From NCBI RefSeq assembly GCF_017309585.1, contig NZ_CP071321.1:806001-870000 (forward strand): 64,000 nucleotides of DNA, given 5' to 3'. Shown here in pieces: positions 1 through 7,165 of this stretch (within the stretch, counting starts at the first letter, position 1; each line of letters opens with the position of its first letter). Origin of the DNA: Nitrogeniibacter aestuarii (GTDB lineage: Bacteria > Pseudomonadota > Gammaproteobacteria > Burkholderiales > Rhodocyclaceae). The translations under genes and the position numbers were made by a program. Under the pieces are notes generated by a model. It did not search any database and had not been told where the DNA came from. It saw only the letters and a program-made list of their open reading frames with translations.

Positions 1-669
1 ACCGCCAGCCATGAGAGCTCGGGACTGGCACCCGACCCCCGGGCCACGCCCGAAGCCGTTATTCAGGTGTATGCGGCGCCAGCTTTCAGCTGGCGGGGTG
101 CGTTTGGCGTGCACACCTGGATTGCCGCCAAGCCCAGCGGATCGACGACCTGGACCCGGTTCGAGGTCTTTGGCTGGGGCGTTCGGCGCGGCGAGGGGGC
201 TGTGCGCGTTCTATCCGGCGTCCCGGACGCCAAGTGGTATGGCGCAACCCCCGAGTTGCTTCGCGACTTGCGCGGTGGGGCTGAAGTCAACGCGCTGATC
301 GAGCGTCTGCATGCGGCGGCGCGGCGCTATCCGCACAACCATGAATACCGGGTGTGGCCCGGCCCCAACAGCAATACCTTCATCGCCTACCTCGGCCGGC
401 AGGTGCCTGAATTGCACATCGATATGCCGCCGACGGCCATTGGCAAGGACTATCTGCCCGAGGGCGGCTGGGTGTCGACCGCGCCTTCGGGGCAGGGCGT
501 TCAGTTGTCTGCCAAGGGTCTTCTCGGGCTGACCGTGGCGCCTGAAGAGGGGCTCGAGTTCAACGTCCTTGGCCTGACGGTCGGCATTGATGCCTCGCCT
601 TGGGCCATCAAGTTGCCTGGAACCGGTCGTCTCGGGGCACCGGACGGACCGGCATCGCCTCACGGTTGA
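1..669 (+). CDS. DUF3750 family protein (5' end outside window)
   Basis: The reading frame is open from base 1 without a stop, so the gene begins upstream of the window; about 222 codons are visible. The text matches the DUF3750 family as I know it: an IQVYAAPAF segment near the visible start, a GAFGVHTWIA block, a WPGPNSNTF block and a DMPPTAIGKDYLP block, all typical conserved stretches. Its function is unknown; members are small, probably envelope-associated proteins. An in-frame GTG at 67 could be mistaken for a start, but conserved family residues lie before it, so I treat the gene as 5'-truncated by the window edge. A hairpin lies 18 bases after the stop codon. Confidence 0.8.
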   Translation, partial: TASHESSGLAPDPRATPEAVIQVYAAPAFSWRGAFGVHTWIAAKPSGSTTWTRFEVFGWGVRRGEGAVRVLSGVPDAKWYGATPELLRDLRGGAEVNALIERLHAAARRYPHNHEYRVWPGPNSNTFIAYLGRQVPELHIDMPPTAIGKDYLPEGGWVSTAPSGQGVQLSAKGLLGLTVAPEEGLEFNVLGLTVGIDASPWAIKLPGTGRLGAPDGPASPHG

Positions 670-686
670 TCTCGCGTGGACAAAAA

Positions 687-709
687 AAAGCGGCCGAAGC
701 GGCCGCTTT
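687..709. terminator. Rho-independent terminator hairpin, stronger on the minus strand
   Basis: A perfect 9-bp stem (687-695 with 701-709) has a 5-nt loop. On the + strand it is followed by only three T residues and then GAAAAA. Read on the minus strand the stem ends in a run of eight T residues. It probably ends the DUF3750 transcript, but its best U-tract faces minus-strand transcription coming from 710-1117. Confidence 0.6.
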
Positions 710-1117
710 GAAAAATGCCGGCGAGAGGCGCCGTACATCAACCCTGCCGGGTTAGGGGGAGGCAGGGCAGGAGGCAGATCACCCACAGGCTCAGTGCGCG
801 AACGCACCCGGTGTAGAGCCGGGATGTGGGTACCTGATGACACATGCCTTCTCACAAAACGTGAAGACGAGGCCAATATTAATGACGAAGTCATTTTTAT
901 TCAAGTATTCGTCATCATGAAGGCGTGACGAAATGCGTCTGCGCCGGTCAAGCGACTGAAAAACGTGAAGAAGTCCGGCTCGAGTCGGTGTGCCCGCAAC
1001 CCCCGTGCCCGGTAAGTAACGCGTGGTATCGTTTCCCGATACCGGAATCTTGATTCTTTCTTTTCGGACGCGATTGGTTAGACTCCGGGTATCGAATCCC
1101 ATGAGCATTCACGCCCG
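710..1117. other. Structured intergenic region upstream of the HTH regulator gene
   Basis: No convincing gene lies here. The short minus-strand frame across 791-1108 has no recognisable protein character. The region contains a 12-bp direct repeat AAAACGTGAAGA (856-867 and 960-971). The heptamer TGACGAA occurs three times: at 883-889, inverted at 908-914, and at 926-932. A small hairpin at 881-895 is followed by a T run. A 7-bp palindrome with a 5-nt loop, GGTATCG/CGATACC, sits at 1025-1043, and a further GGTATCG half-site at 1088-1094. These look like regulator sites or part of a small RNA; which one cannot be decided from sequence alone. Confidence 0.5.
1025..1043. promoter_or_regulatory. 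Palindromic candidate operator before the HTH regulator gene
   Basis: A perfect inverted repeat GGTATCG-N5-CGATACC ends 74 bases before the ATG of the HTH regulator gene, and a third GGTATCG half-site lies at 1088-1094. The spacing and symmetry suit a dimeric helix-turn-helix protein, so autoregulation by the downstream gene product is a reasonable guess. This is inference from position only. Confidence 0.35.
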
Positions 1118-1873
1118 ATGAGTACCTCTGCCAGTCTTGTTCAGACGCTCAAGAATGAACTGAAGGCCGCCGGTGTCACTTATGCCGAGTTGGCGCGCCG
1201 ACTTGGCATGGCCGAGTCGAGTGTCAAGCGCATGTTCTCCCGTGCGGGTGATCTGCCGCTGTCGCGCATCGATGCCATCTGTCAGGCCCTGGGGCTGGAC
1301 TTCGCCGAACTGGCGCGCGCCGTGGCCGACCAGACGCCCTTGCTGCAGCAACTGACGCTGGAGCAGGAAAAGGCGGTGGTGGCGGACCGGCATCTGCTGA
1401 TGGTGGCCATTTGCGTGATGAGCCAGATTCCCATGGAGGAGATCGTTGCCACCTATGACATGACCGAGGCCGAATGCGTGTTGTGCCTGACACGTCTCGA
1501 CCGCATCGGCATCATCGACCTGCGTCCGGGCAATCGCTATCGCCTCAAGGTGGCCAAGGGGTTTCGATGGCTGCCCCACGGCCCGGTGATGGACTTCTTT
1601 CGTCGGGAAGTGCTGCACGACTATTTTGCCGGTGGCTTCGATGGCGAATCGGAGCTGCTCACGCTCACGCATGGCGAGATCGGGCGCAGTGCAGCCAATT
1701 CCTTCCGTGACCGCCTCGTTCGGGTGTGCCAGGATTTTTCCAATCAGCACCTGGCGGATCAGAAACTCCCCTCGGAACAGCGACAGCCTTTCACCATCGT
1801 GGTGGGCATGCGCTCATGGAAGATGCCGGCCTTCAAGGCCATGGAACGCAAGCAAGAGAACAAGGACGCCTGA
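1118..1873 (+). CDS. Helix-turn-helix (XRE-type) transcriptional regulator
   Basis: This is a 251-residue protein with an N-terminal XRE/Cro-like helix-turn-helix at about residues 8-65. The visible elements are the segment YAELARRLGMAESSVKRMF as scan and recognition helices, then RIDAICQALGLDFAELA. The remaining ~185 residues resemble no domain I can name; an ITALIC-free description is that they form a mixed helical region, with a possible winged segment around residues 120-150 (LTRLDRIGIIDLRPGNRYRLK). It is cytoplasmic, with no signal peptide or membrane segment. The stop is followed after 5 bases by the ATG of the aas-like gene, so the two are probably cotranscribed and the regulator may control the lipid genes downstream. 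A palindrome upstream may be its operator. Confidence 0.8.
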   Translation: MSTSASLVQTLKNELKAAGVTYAELARRLGMAESSVKRMFSRAGDLPLSRIDAICQALGLDFAELARAVADQTPLLQQLTLEQEKAVVADRHLLMVAICVMSQIPMEEIVATYDMTEAECVLCLTRLDRIGIIDLRPGNRYRLKVAKGFRWLPHGPVMDFFRREVLHDYFAGGFDGESELLTLTHGEIGRSAANSFRDRLVRVCQDFSNQHLADQKLPSEQRQPFTIVVGMRSWKMPAFKAMERKQENKDA

Positions 1874-1878
1874 TCCCC

Positions 1879-4020
1879 ATGCTGAGAACACTCCTCAAAC
1901 CCCTGCTGCGTGCAATTGCTCAGGTGCTCTTCCGGGTTCGCCTCACCGGCGACATGCCCCGTCACACGGAGCGCCTGCTGATCGTCGCCAACCACGAGTC
2001 GTTTCTGGATGGCCTGCTGCTCGGGCTTTTCCTGCCGCTCGATCCGGTGTTCGTGGTGCACACCGGGGTCGTGAAGAATCCGCTCCTGCGAGCTATGCTC
2101 TCGCTCGTGGATTACCTGGCCGTCGATCCGACCAGCCCGATGGCCATGAAGCAGGTGGTGCGGCTGATCGAATCCGGGCGCCCGGTGGTCATCTTCCCTG
2201 AAGGGCGGATCACCACCACCGGCAGCCTCATGAAGACGTACGACGGGCCGGCTTTCGTCGCGGCGCGTACTGGCGCGACCATCCTGCCGGTGCGCATCGA
2301 TGGCGCTTCGCGCACCTTCTTCTCGCGCATGAGTGGCGACTACCCGCGTCGCTGGTTCCCGCAGTTGCGCCTGGCCATCCAGCCGACCACGAAGATCGAA
2401 AAACCTGAAGCACCCACCGCGCGCGAGCGTCGTCGCAAGGCGGGCGAGGCCATGCGACGCGTCATGCAGACCATGATCTTCAACAGCCGGCCTCAGGAAA
2501 CCCTGTTCGAGGCCCTGCTCGATGCGACCGAGATCCACGGACGCAAACGTCGGCTGGTCGAAGACCTCAAGCAGGAGGAATACAGTTACAGCGACCTGCT
2601 CAAGATGGCCCTGGCGCTGGGGCGCATGGTCGAGAAGCGCACAGGTGAAGGCGAGCGGGTCGGCGTGCTGCTGCCCAACCTGGCGCCGACCATGGGGTTG
2701 GTCTTCGGCATGAGTGCCTTCGGTCGCATCCCCGCCATGCTCAACTACACGGCGGGTGCCGACGGCATGCAGGCGGCGTGCGTGGCGGCGCAGGTCAGGA
2801 CGATCGTGACCTCACGCGCCTTCATCGAGCAGGCCAAGCTGGCGGACAAGCTCGAGGCGCTTGAGGGTGTCGACTACCTCTATCTGGAAGATATGAAGGC
2901 TGACATGGGCCTGGCCGACAAGCTCTGGCTGGTGCTGTGGGCCATGCCGTTTCCGCGTCTGGCCACCCGCATCGGCCAGCCGGACGACGCTGCCGTGGTG
3001 CTGTTCACCTCGGGCTCCGAAGGCAAGCCCAAGGGCGTGGTGCTGTCGCATTCGGCCTTGCTGGCCAATGTGGCGCAGATCCGCGCGGTGGTGGATTTTT
3101 CGGTGGATGACAAGATCCTCAATGCCTTGCCGCTGTTTCATTCCTTCGGCCTGACCGGGGGCGGTCTGTTGCCGATCCTGACCGGCGCCCATGTGTTCCT
3201 CTACCCGAGCCCGTTGCACTACCGGGTCATTCCGGAGCTGGCCTATGACCGTGCGTGTACCGTGTTGCTGGGCACCTCGACCTTTCTTGGCAACTATGCC
3301 AAGCACGCCCATCCGTACGACTTCTTCCGCCTGCGTTATGTGATCGCCGGGGCCGAAAAGCTCGCCGATTCGGTGCGCGAGCTGTGGTTCGACAAGTTCG
3401 GCCTGCGCATTTTCGAAGGCTACGGGGCGACGGAGACCGCGCCGGTGATGGCGGTCAATACGCCCATGGCTTTTCGCCGGGGCACGGTGGGGCAGTTCCT
3501 TCCCGGGATGCAACATGAACTCGTTCGCGTGCCGGGCATCGAGCGCGGCGGCATGCTGCATGTGAAAGGGCCGAACCTCATGAGTGGCTACCTCAAGTTC
3601 GATCAGCCCGGGGTGCTGCAGCCGCCTTCGTCCGAGGCCGGCGACGGCTGGTATGAGACCGGCGATATCGTGGATGTGGACGAGGACGGCTTCGTGCGCA
3701 TCGTCGGCCGCGTCAAACGCTTCGCCAAGATCGCGGGCGAGATGGTGAGCCTGGAGGTGGCCGAAAAGATCGCCGCGGCGGCCAGCCCCTCGGGCGTCCA
3801 TGCGGTGTCGACCCAGCCCGATGCGTCCAAAGGCGAAGCGCTGGTGCTGTTCACCTCCGACAAGACACTCGGCCGCGATGCGCTTGTGGCAGCCGCCAAG
3901 GCCCAGGGGGCGGCCGAACTGGCAGTGCCGCGCAAGATCGTGGCCGTGGACAGCCTGCCCTTGCTGGGCACGGGCAAGACCGACTACGTCACCCTCAAGC
4001 GGATGGCGGCCGAGGCCTGA
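1879..4020 (+). CDS. aas: Bifunctional acyltransferase / acyl-ACP synthetase (Aas-like)
   Basis: This 713-residue protein has the two-domain layout and length of E. coli Aas, which re-acylates lysophospholipids at the inner membrane. An N-terminal PlsC-type acyltransferase carries the NHESFLDG (H-x4-D) motif and the FPEGRITT motif. The C-terminal AMP-forming synthetase carries LFTSGSEGKPKG, GYGATETAP and the YETGDIVDVD block. I chose the ATG at 1879, just after the upstream stop. The frame is open further upstream, to 1726, but that extension overlaps the HTH gene and has no family character. Two bases after its stop the amidohydrolase gene starts, and an MFS-PlsC fusion follows, so the neighbourhood is a lysophospholipid transport and repair operon. 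Confidence 0.88.
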   Translation: MLRTLLKPLLRAIAQVLFRVRLTGDMPRHTERLLIVANHESFLDGLLLGLFLPLDPVFVVHTGVVKNPLLRAMLSLVDYLAVDPTSPMAMKQVVRLIESGRPVVIFPEGRITTTGSLMKTYDGPAFVAARTGATILPVRIDGASRTFFSRMSGDYPRRWFPQLRLAIQPTTKIEKPEAPTARERRRKAGEAMRRVMQTMIFNSRPQETLFEALLDATEIHGRKRRLVEDLKQEEYSYSDLLKMALALGRMVEKRTGEGERVGVLLPNLAPTMGLVFGMSAFGRIPAMLNYTAGADGMQAACVAAQVRTIVTSRAFIEQAKLADKLEALEGVDYLYLEDMKADMGLADKLWLVLWAMPFPRLATRIGQPDDAAVVLFTSGSEGKPKGVVLSHSALLANVAQIRAVVDFSVDDKILNALPLFHSFGLTGGGLLPILTGAHVFLYPSPLHYRVIPELAYDRACTVLLGTSTFLGNYAKHAHPYDFFRLRYVIAGAEKLADSVRELWFDKFGLRIFEGYGATETAPVMAVNTPMAFRRGTVGQFLPGMQHELVRVPGIERGGMLHVKGPNLMSGYLKFDQPGVLQPPSSEAGDGWYETGDIVDVDEDGFVRIVGRVKRFAKIAGEMVSLEVAEKIAAAASPSGVHAVSTQPDASKGEALVLFTSDKTLGRDALVAAAKAQGAAELAVPRKIVAVDSLPLLGTGKTDYVTLKRMAAEA

Positions 4021-4022
4021 TC

Positions 4023-5273
4023 ATGACCCTGTCGCGATCGCGTCGGAATTTTCTGATCGCCGGTGGCTTGCTGGCTGGCGGCGCCGCGATTGGTGCCCTG
4101 AGCCGCCCCTGGCTGATCAATCCGTGTCTGGCGGCGCTGCCGGCAGACCTGGGCGAGCATCCTTTGCTCAAGCGCGTGTGGGCGGGCGTCGATCCGGCCA
4201 TGGTGTGGGATTGTCATGTGCATCTGGCGGGCGTGGGCGATGGGAGCAGCGGTATCGCCATCTCCCAGGACATGCTCAGCCCGCTCAGCCCCATGCAGTA
4301 CCTGCAGCGTCTGTTCTACCTGAATGCCGGTTGTGCCCACGATGCGCCGGACCGGGTGGATCAGAGTTATGTGGAGCGTCTTCACAACCTCATGGAGGGC
4401 ATGGCGCCCGGGGCCAAGCTGATGTTGTTCGCCTTCGAACATGCCCATGACGACACTGGGCGCGCGCGACCCGAGGCGTCGGCGTTCTTCGTGCCCAATG
4501 AGTACGCGCGGCGTGTGGCCGCCGAGTCCCCCGAATGGTTCGAATGGGTGTGTTCCATCCATCCCTACCGGGCCGATTGTGTGGATGCGCTCGACGCCGC
4601 GGTGGCACAGGGCGCGCGGGCGGTGAAATGGCTGCCGCCGGCCATGGGCATCGACCCCGCCTCGCAGCGGTGTGATCGCTTCTATGCGGCCCTGGCGCAG
4701 CACCAGCTTCCCCTGATCAGTCATGCGGGTGAGGAGAAGGCAGTGCATGGTATCGGCGAAGCGAGCTGGGGCAATCCCTTGCGTCTGCGCCGGGCGCTGG
4801 ATGCCGGCGTGCGCGTGGTGATGGCCCATTGCGCGAGCATGGGCGACGATGTGGATCTCGACCAGGGTTCGGAGGGGCCGCGGGTACGCAGCTTCGATCT
4901 GTTTGCGCGCATGATGGCCGAGCCCGCGTATCGCGACCGGCTGTACGCCGACATCTCGGCCATCATTCTGCGCAATCGGGAGGTGTCGGTGATCCGTCAA
5001 ATTGTCGAGACCACCGAATGGCATGGCCGCCTGCTGTTTGGTTCCGACTATCCCCTGCCGGGTATCCTCCCGCTGATTTCTCCGGCGACAATGGCGGACG
5101 AAGGTCTGCTCGACGAGGCGGCCGTGCCGGTGCTCGAGGGGGTGCGAGAGCACAACCCCATCCTGTTCGATTTCGCGCTCAAGCGCTTGCTGGTCAGCGA
5201 CGGTGTGCGTTTGCCGGCGAGTGTGTTCGAAACCCGTCGTTTCTTTGATTCCAGCCTCGCGAGGGCAGCATGA
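4023..5273 (+). CDS. Tat-exported amidohydrolase-2 family metal-dependent hydrolase
   Basis: This 416-residue protein begins with a twin-arginine signal (SRSRRNFLIAGGLLAGGAA), so it is probably exported folded to the periplasm. The mature part is a TIM-barrel amidohydrolase (amidohydrolase_2 type). The metal-site motif DCHVHLAG lies near residue 63, followed by SHAGEEKAV, MAHCASMG and the terminal FGSDYPLPG aspartate motif. The substrate cannot be read from the sequence. It sits between the aas-like gene (2 bases away) and the MFS-PlsC fusion (4-base overlap), which suggests a role tied to lipid turnover, but that is inference from context only. Confidence 0.8.
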   Translation: MTLSRSRRNFLIAGGLLAGGAAIGALSRPWLINPCLAALPADLGEHPLLKRVWAGVDPAMVWDCHVHLAGVGDGSSGIAISQDMLSPLSPMQYLQRLFYLNAGCAHDAPDRVDQSYVERLHNLMEGMAPGAKLMLFAFEHAHDDTGRARPEASAFFVPNEYARRVAAESPEWFEWVCSIHPYRADCVDALDAAVAQGARAVKWLPPAMGIDPASQRCDRFYAALAQHQLPLISHAGEEKAVHGIGEASWGNPLRLRRALDAGVRVVMAHCASMGDDVDLDQGSEGPRVRSFDLFARMMAEPAYRDRLYADISAIILRNREVSVIRQIVETTEWHGRLLFGSDYPLPGILPLISPATMADEGLLDEAAVPVLEGVREHNPILFDFALKRLLVSDGVRLPASVFETRRFFDSSLARAA

Positions 5274-7150
5274 GTTCCCAGTTCGGCCTGATGCGGGAGC
5301 GACGCTTCCTGCCCTTTTTCCTCACCCAGTTCTTCGGTGCGTTCAACGACAACCTGTTCAAGAATGCGCTGGTGGTGCTGATGACCTTCGAGGCGGCGCG
5401 CTACACCACGCTCTCCGCCGGGGTGCTGGTCAATCTCGCCGCGGGTATTTTCATCCTGCCCTTCTTCCTGTTCTCGGCCACGGCCGGCCAGTTGGCGGAC
5501 AAGTACGAAAAGAGCCACCTGATGCGGCTCATCAAGCTCATGGAAATCGTCATCATGGGCCTGGGGGCGGTGGCCTATGCCATGGAGTCGCTCTGGCTGC
5601 TGCTGGCGACCCTGTTCCTGATGGGGGTGCAGTCATCCATCTTCGGCCCGGTGAAATACGCCATCCTGCCCCAGCATCTGGCCGAAACCGAACTGGTGGG
5701 TGGCAACGCGCTGGTCGAGTCGGGCACCTTCGTGGCCATCCTGCTCGGCACCATTGCCGGCGGCGTGATGATTGCCTTGCCCGGCGGGGCGGCCTGGGTG
5801 TCGGGCGCGGCCATCGTGGTGGCGGTGATCGGCTATTTTGCGAGCCGGGGTATTCCGTTGGCGCACGCGGCAGACGCTGCGCTCAAGGTGAACTGGAACC
5901 CGCTGACCCAGACCTGGAAAACCATCGGCTTTACACGCACGAACCGCACGGTGTTTCTGTCGATTCTGGGCATCTCGTGGTTCTGGTTCTACGGGGCGCT
6001 GTTTCTTTCCCAGTTCCCGGGCTACGCCAAGGACGTGCTCGGCGGCGACGAGCATGCGGTGACGCTGCTGCTGGCCGTGTTCTCGGTGGGCATCGGCATG
6101 GGCTCGCTGTTGTGCGAGAAGCTCTCGGGGCGGCATGTGGAGATCGGTCTGGTGCCCATGGGCGCGGCCGGGCTGACCCTGTTCGGCCTCGACCTGTGGT
6201 GGGCCAGCCCGGAGGTCGGCGCTGCCGGTGCCGGTCTGCCCCTGAGCACCTTGCTGGCCGATGGCACCACCTGGCGGGTGATCTTCGATCTGGTCATGGT
6301 GGGTGTGTTCGGCGGTTTCTTCATCGTGCCGCTCTATGCGCTGGTGCAGGCGCGCAGCGCGCCGAGCCACCGCTCACGCATCATCGCCGGCAACAACATC
6401 CTCAATGCCCTGTTCATGGTGGTGGCGGCCGGCATGGGGGCGGGACTGCTGGCGGCCGGGCTCGAGATTCCCCAGCTGATCCTGATCACCGCGCTCCTCA
6501 ATGCCTGCGTGGCGATCTACATCTTCACCCTGGTGCCGGAGTTCCTGCTGCGCTTCATCGTGTGGCTGCTGGTGCACACCGCCTACCGGCTCGAAGTGGA
6601 AGGGGAAGAGCACATTCCCGATGAGGGGCCGGTGCTCATCGTGGCCAACCATGTGAGCTTCGTCGATGCGCTGGTGATCATGGCCGCCTGCCGCCGGCCG
6701 ATCCGCTTCGTGATGGATCACCAGATCTTCCGCTGGCCGATTCTCTCGTTTGCGTTTCGCACCAGTGGCGCCATTCCCATCGCGTCGGCCAGAGAGGATG
6801 CGGCGATGATGGAGCGCGCTTTCGAGCGTGTGGGCGAGGCACTCGATGCCGGGGAGGTGGTCGGCATTTTCCCGGAAGGGCGCATTACCGCGGATGGCGA
6901 ACTGGGTGCCTTCCGCCCAGGCGTGACACGGATTCTCGAGCGCAATGCGGTGCCGGTCATTCCCATGGCCTTGCAGGGGCTGTGGGGCAGTTTCTTCAGC
7001 CGCAAGGGGGGCGCTGCCATGAGTCGGCCATTCCGCCGCGGGATCTTCAACCGGATCGCGCTGCGCATCGGCCCGGCCGTTGGCGCATCACAGGCGGATC
7101 CGGACACGTTGCGCGAGCGGGTGCTCTGCCTGCGCGGCGACAAAAAATAG
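5270..7150 (+). CDS. MFS lysophospholipid transporter fused to PlsC acyltransferase (LplT-PlsC)
   Basis: This is a 626-residue fusion. Residues ~1-420 form a 12-helix major-facilitator transporter resembling LplT, the flippase that brings lysophospholipids into the inner leaflet; it has the FFGAFNDNLFKNAL block typical of that family. Residues ~430-620 are a PlsC-type 1-acyl-glycerol-3-phosphate acyltransferase with NHVSFVDA (H-x4-D) and FPEGRITADG. Larger family members add an AMP-ligase domain at the C-terminus; here that activity is on the separate Aas-like protein, which already has its own acyltransferase domain. The start overlaps the amidohydrolase stop by 4 bases, implying translational coupling. 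Confidence 0.85.
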   Translation: MSSQFGLMRERRFLPFFLTQFFGAFNDNLFKNALVVLMTFEAARYTTLSAGVLVNLAAGIFILPFFLFSATAGQLADKYEKSHLMRLIKLMEIVIMGLGAVAYAMESLWLLLATLFLMGVQSSIFGPVKYAILPQHLAETELVGGNALVESGTFVAILLGTIAGGVMIALPGGAAWVSGAAIVVAVIGYFASRGIPLAHAADAALKVNWNPLTQTWKTIGFTRTNRTVFLSILGISWFWFYGALFLSQFPGYAKDVLGGDEHAVTLLLAVFSVGIGMGSLLCEKLSGRHVEIGLVPMGAAGLTLFGLDLWWASPEVGAAGAGLPLSTLLADGTTWRVIFDLVMVGVFGGFFIVPLYALVQARSAPSHRSRIIAGNNILNALFMVVAAGMGAGLLAAGLEIPQLILITALLNACVAIYIFTLVPEFLLRFIVWLLVHTAYRLEVEGEEHIPDEGPVLIVANHVSFVDALVIMAACRRPIRFVMDHQIFRWPILSFAFRTSGAIPIASAREDAAMMERAFERVGEALDAGEVVGIFPEGRITADGELGAFRPGVTRILERNAVPVIPMALQGLWGSFFSRKGGAAMSRPFRRGIFNRIALRIGPAVGASQADPDTLRERVLCLRGDKK

Positions 7151-7165
7151 AACGGAAAACACATC

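Noticed and set aside
791..1108. 105-residue minus-strand frame in the first large gap
   Set aside because: No ribosome site, no family character, and it covers palindromes and direct repeats, so it is more likely regulatory DNA.
5203..6624. 473-residue + strand frame overlapping the MFS-PlsC gene
   Set aside because: It is out of frame with the transporter and shows Gly/Arg-rich low-complexity sequence; the MFS frame has proper membrane helices and motifs.
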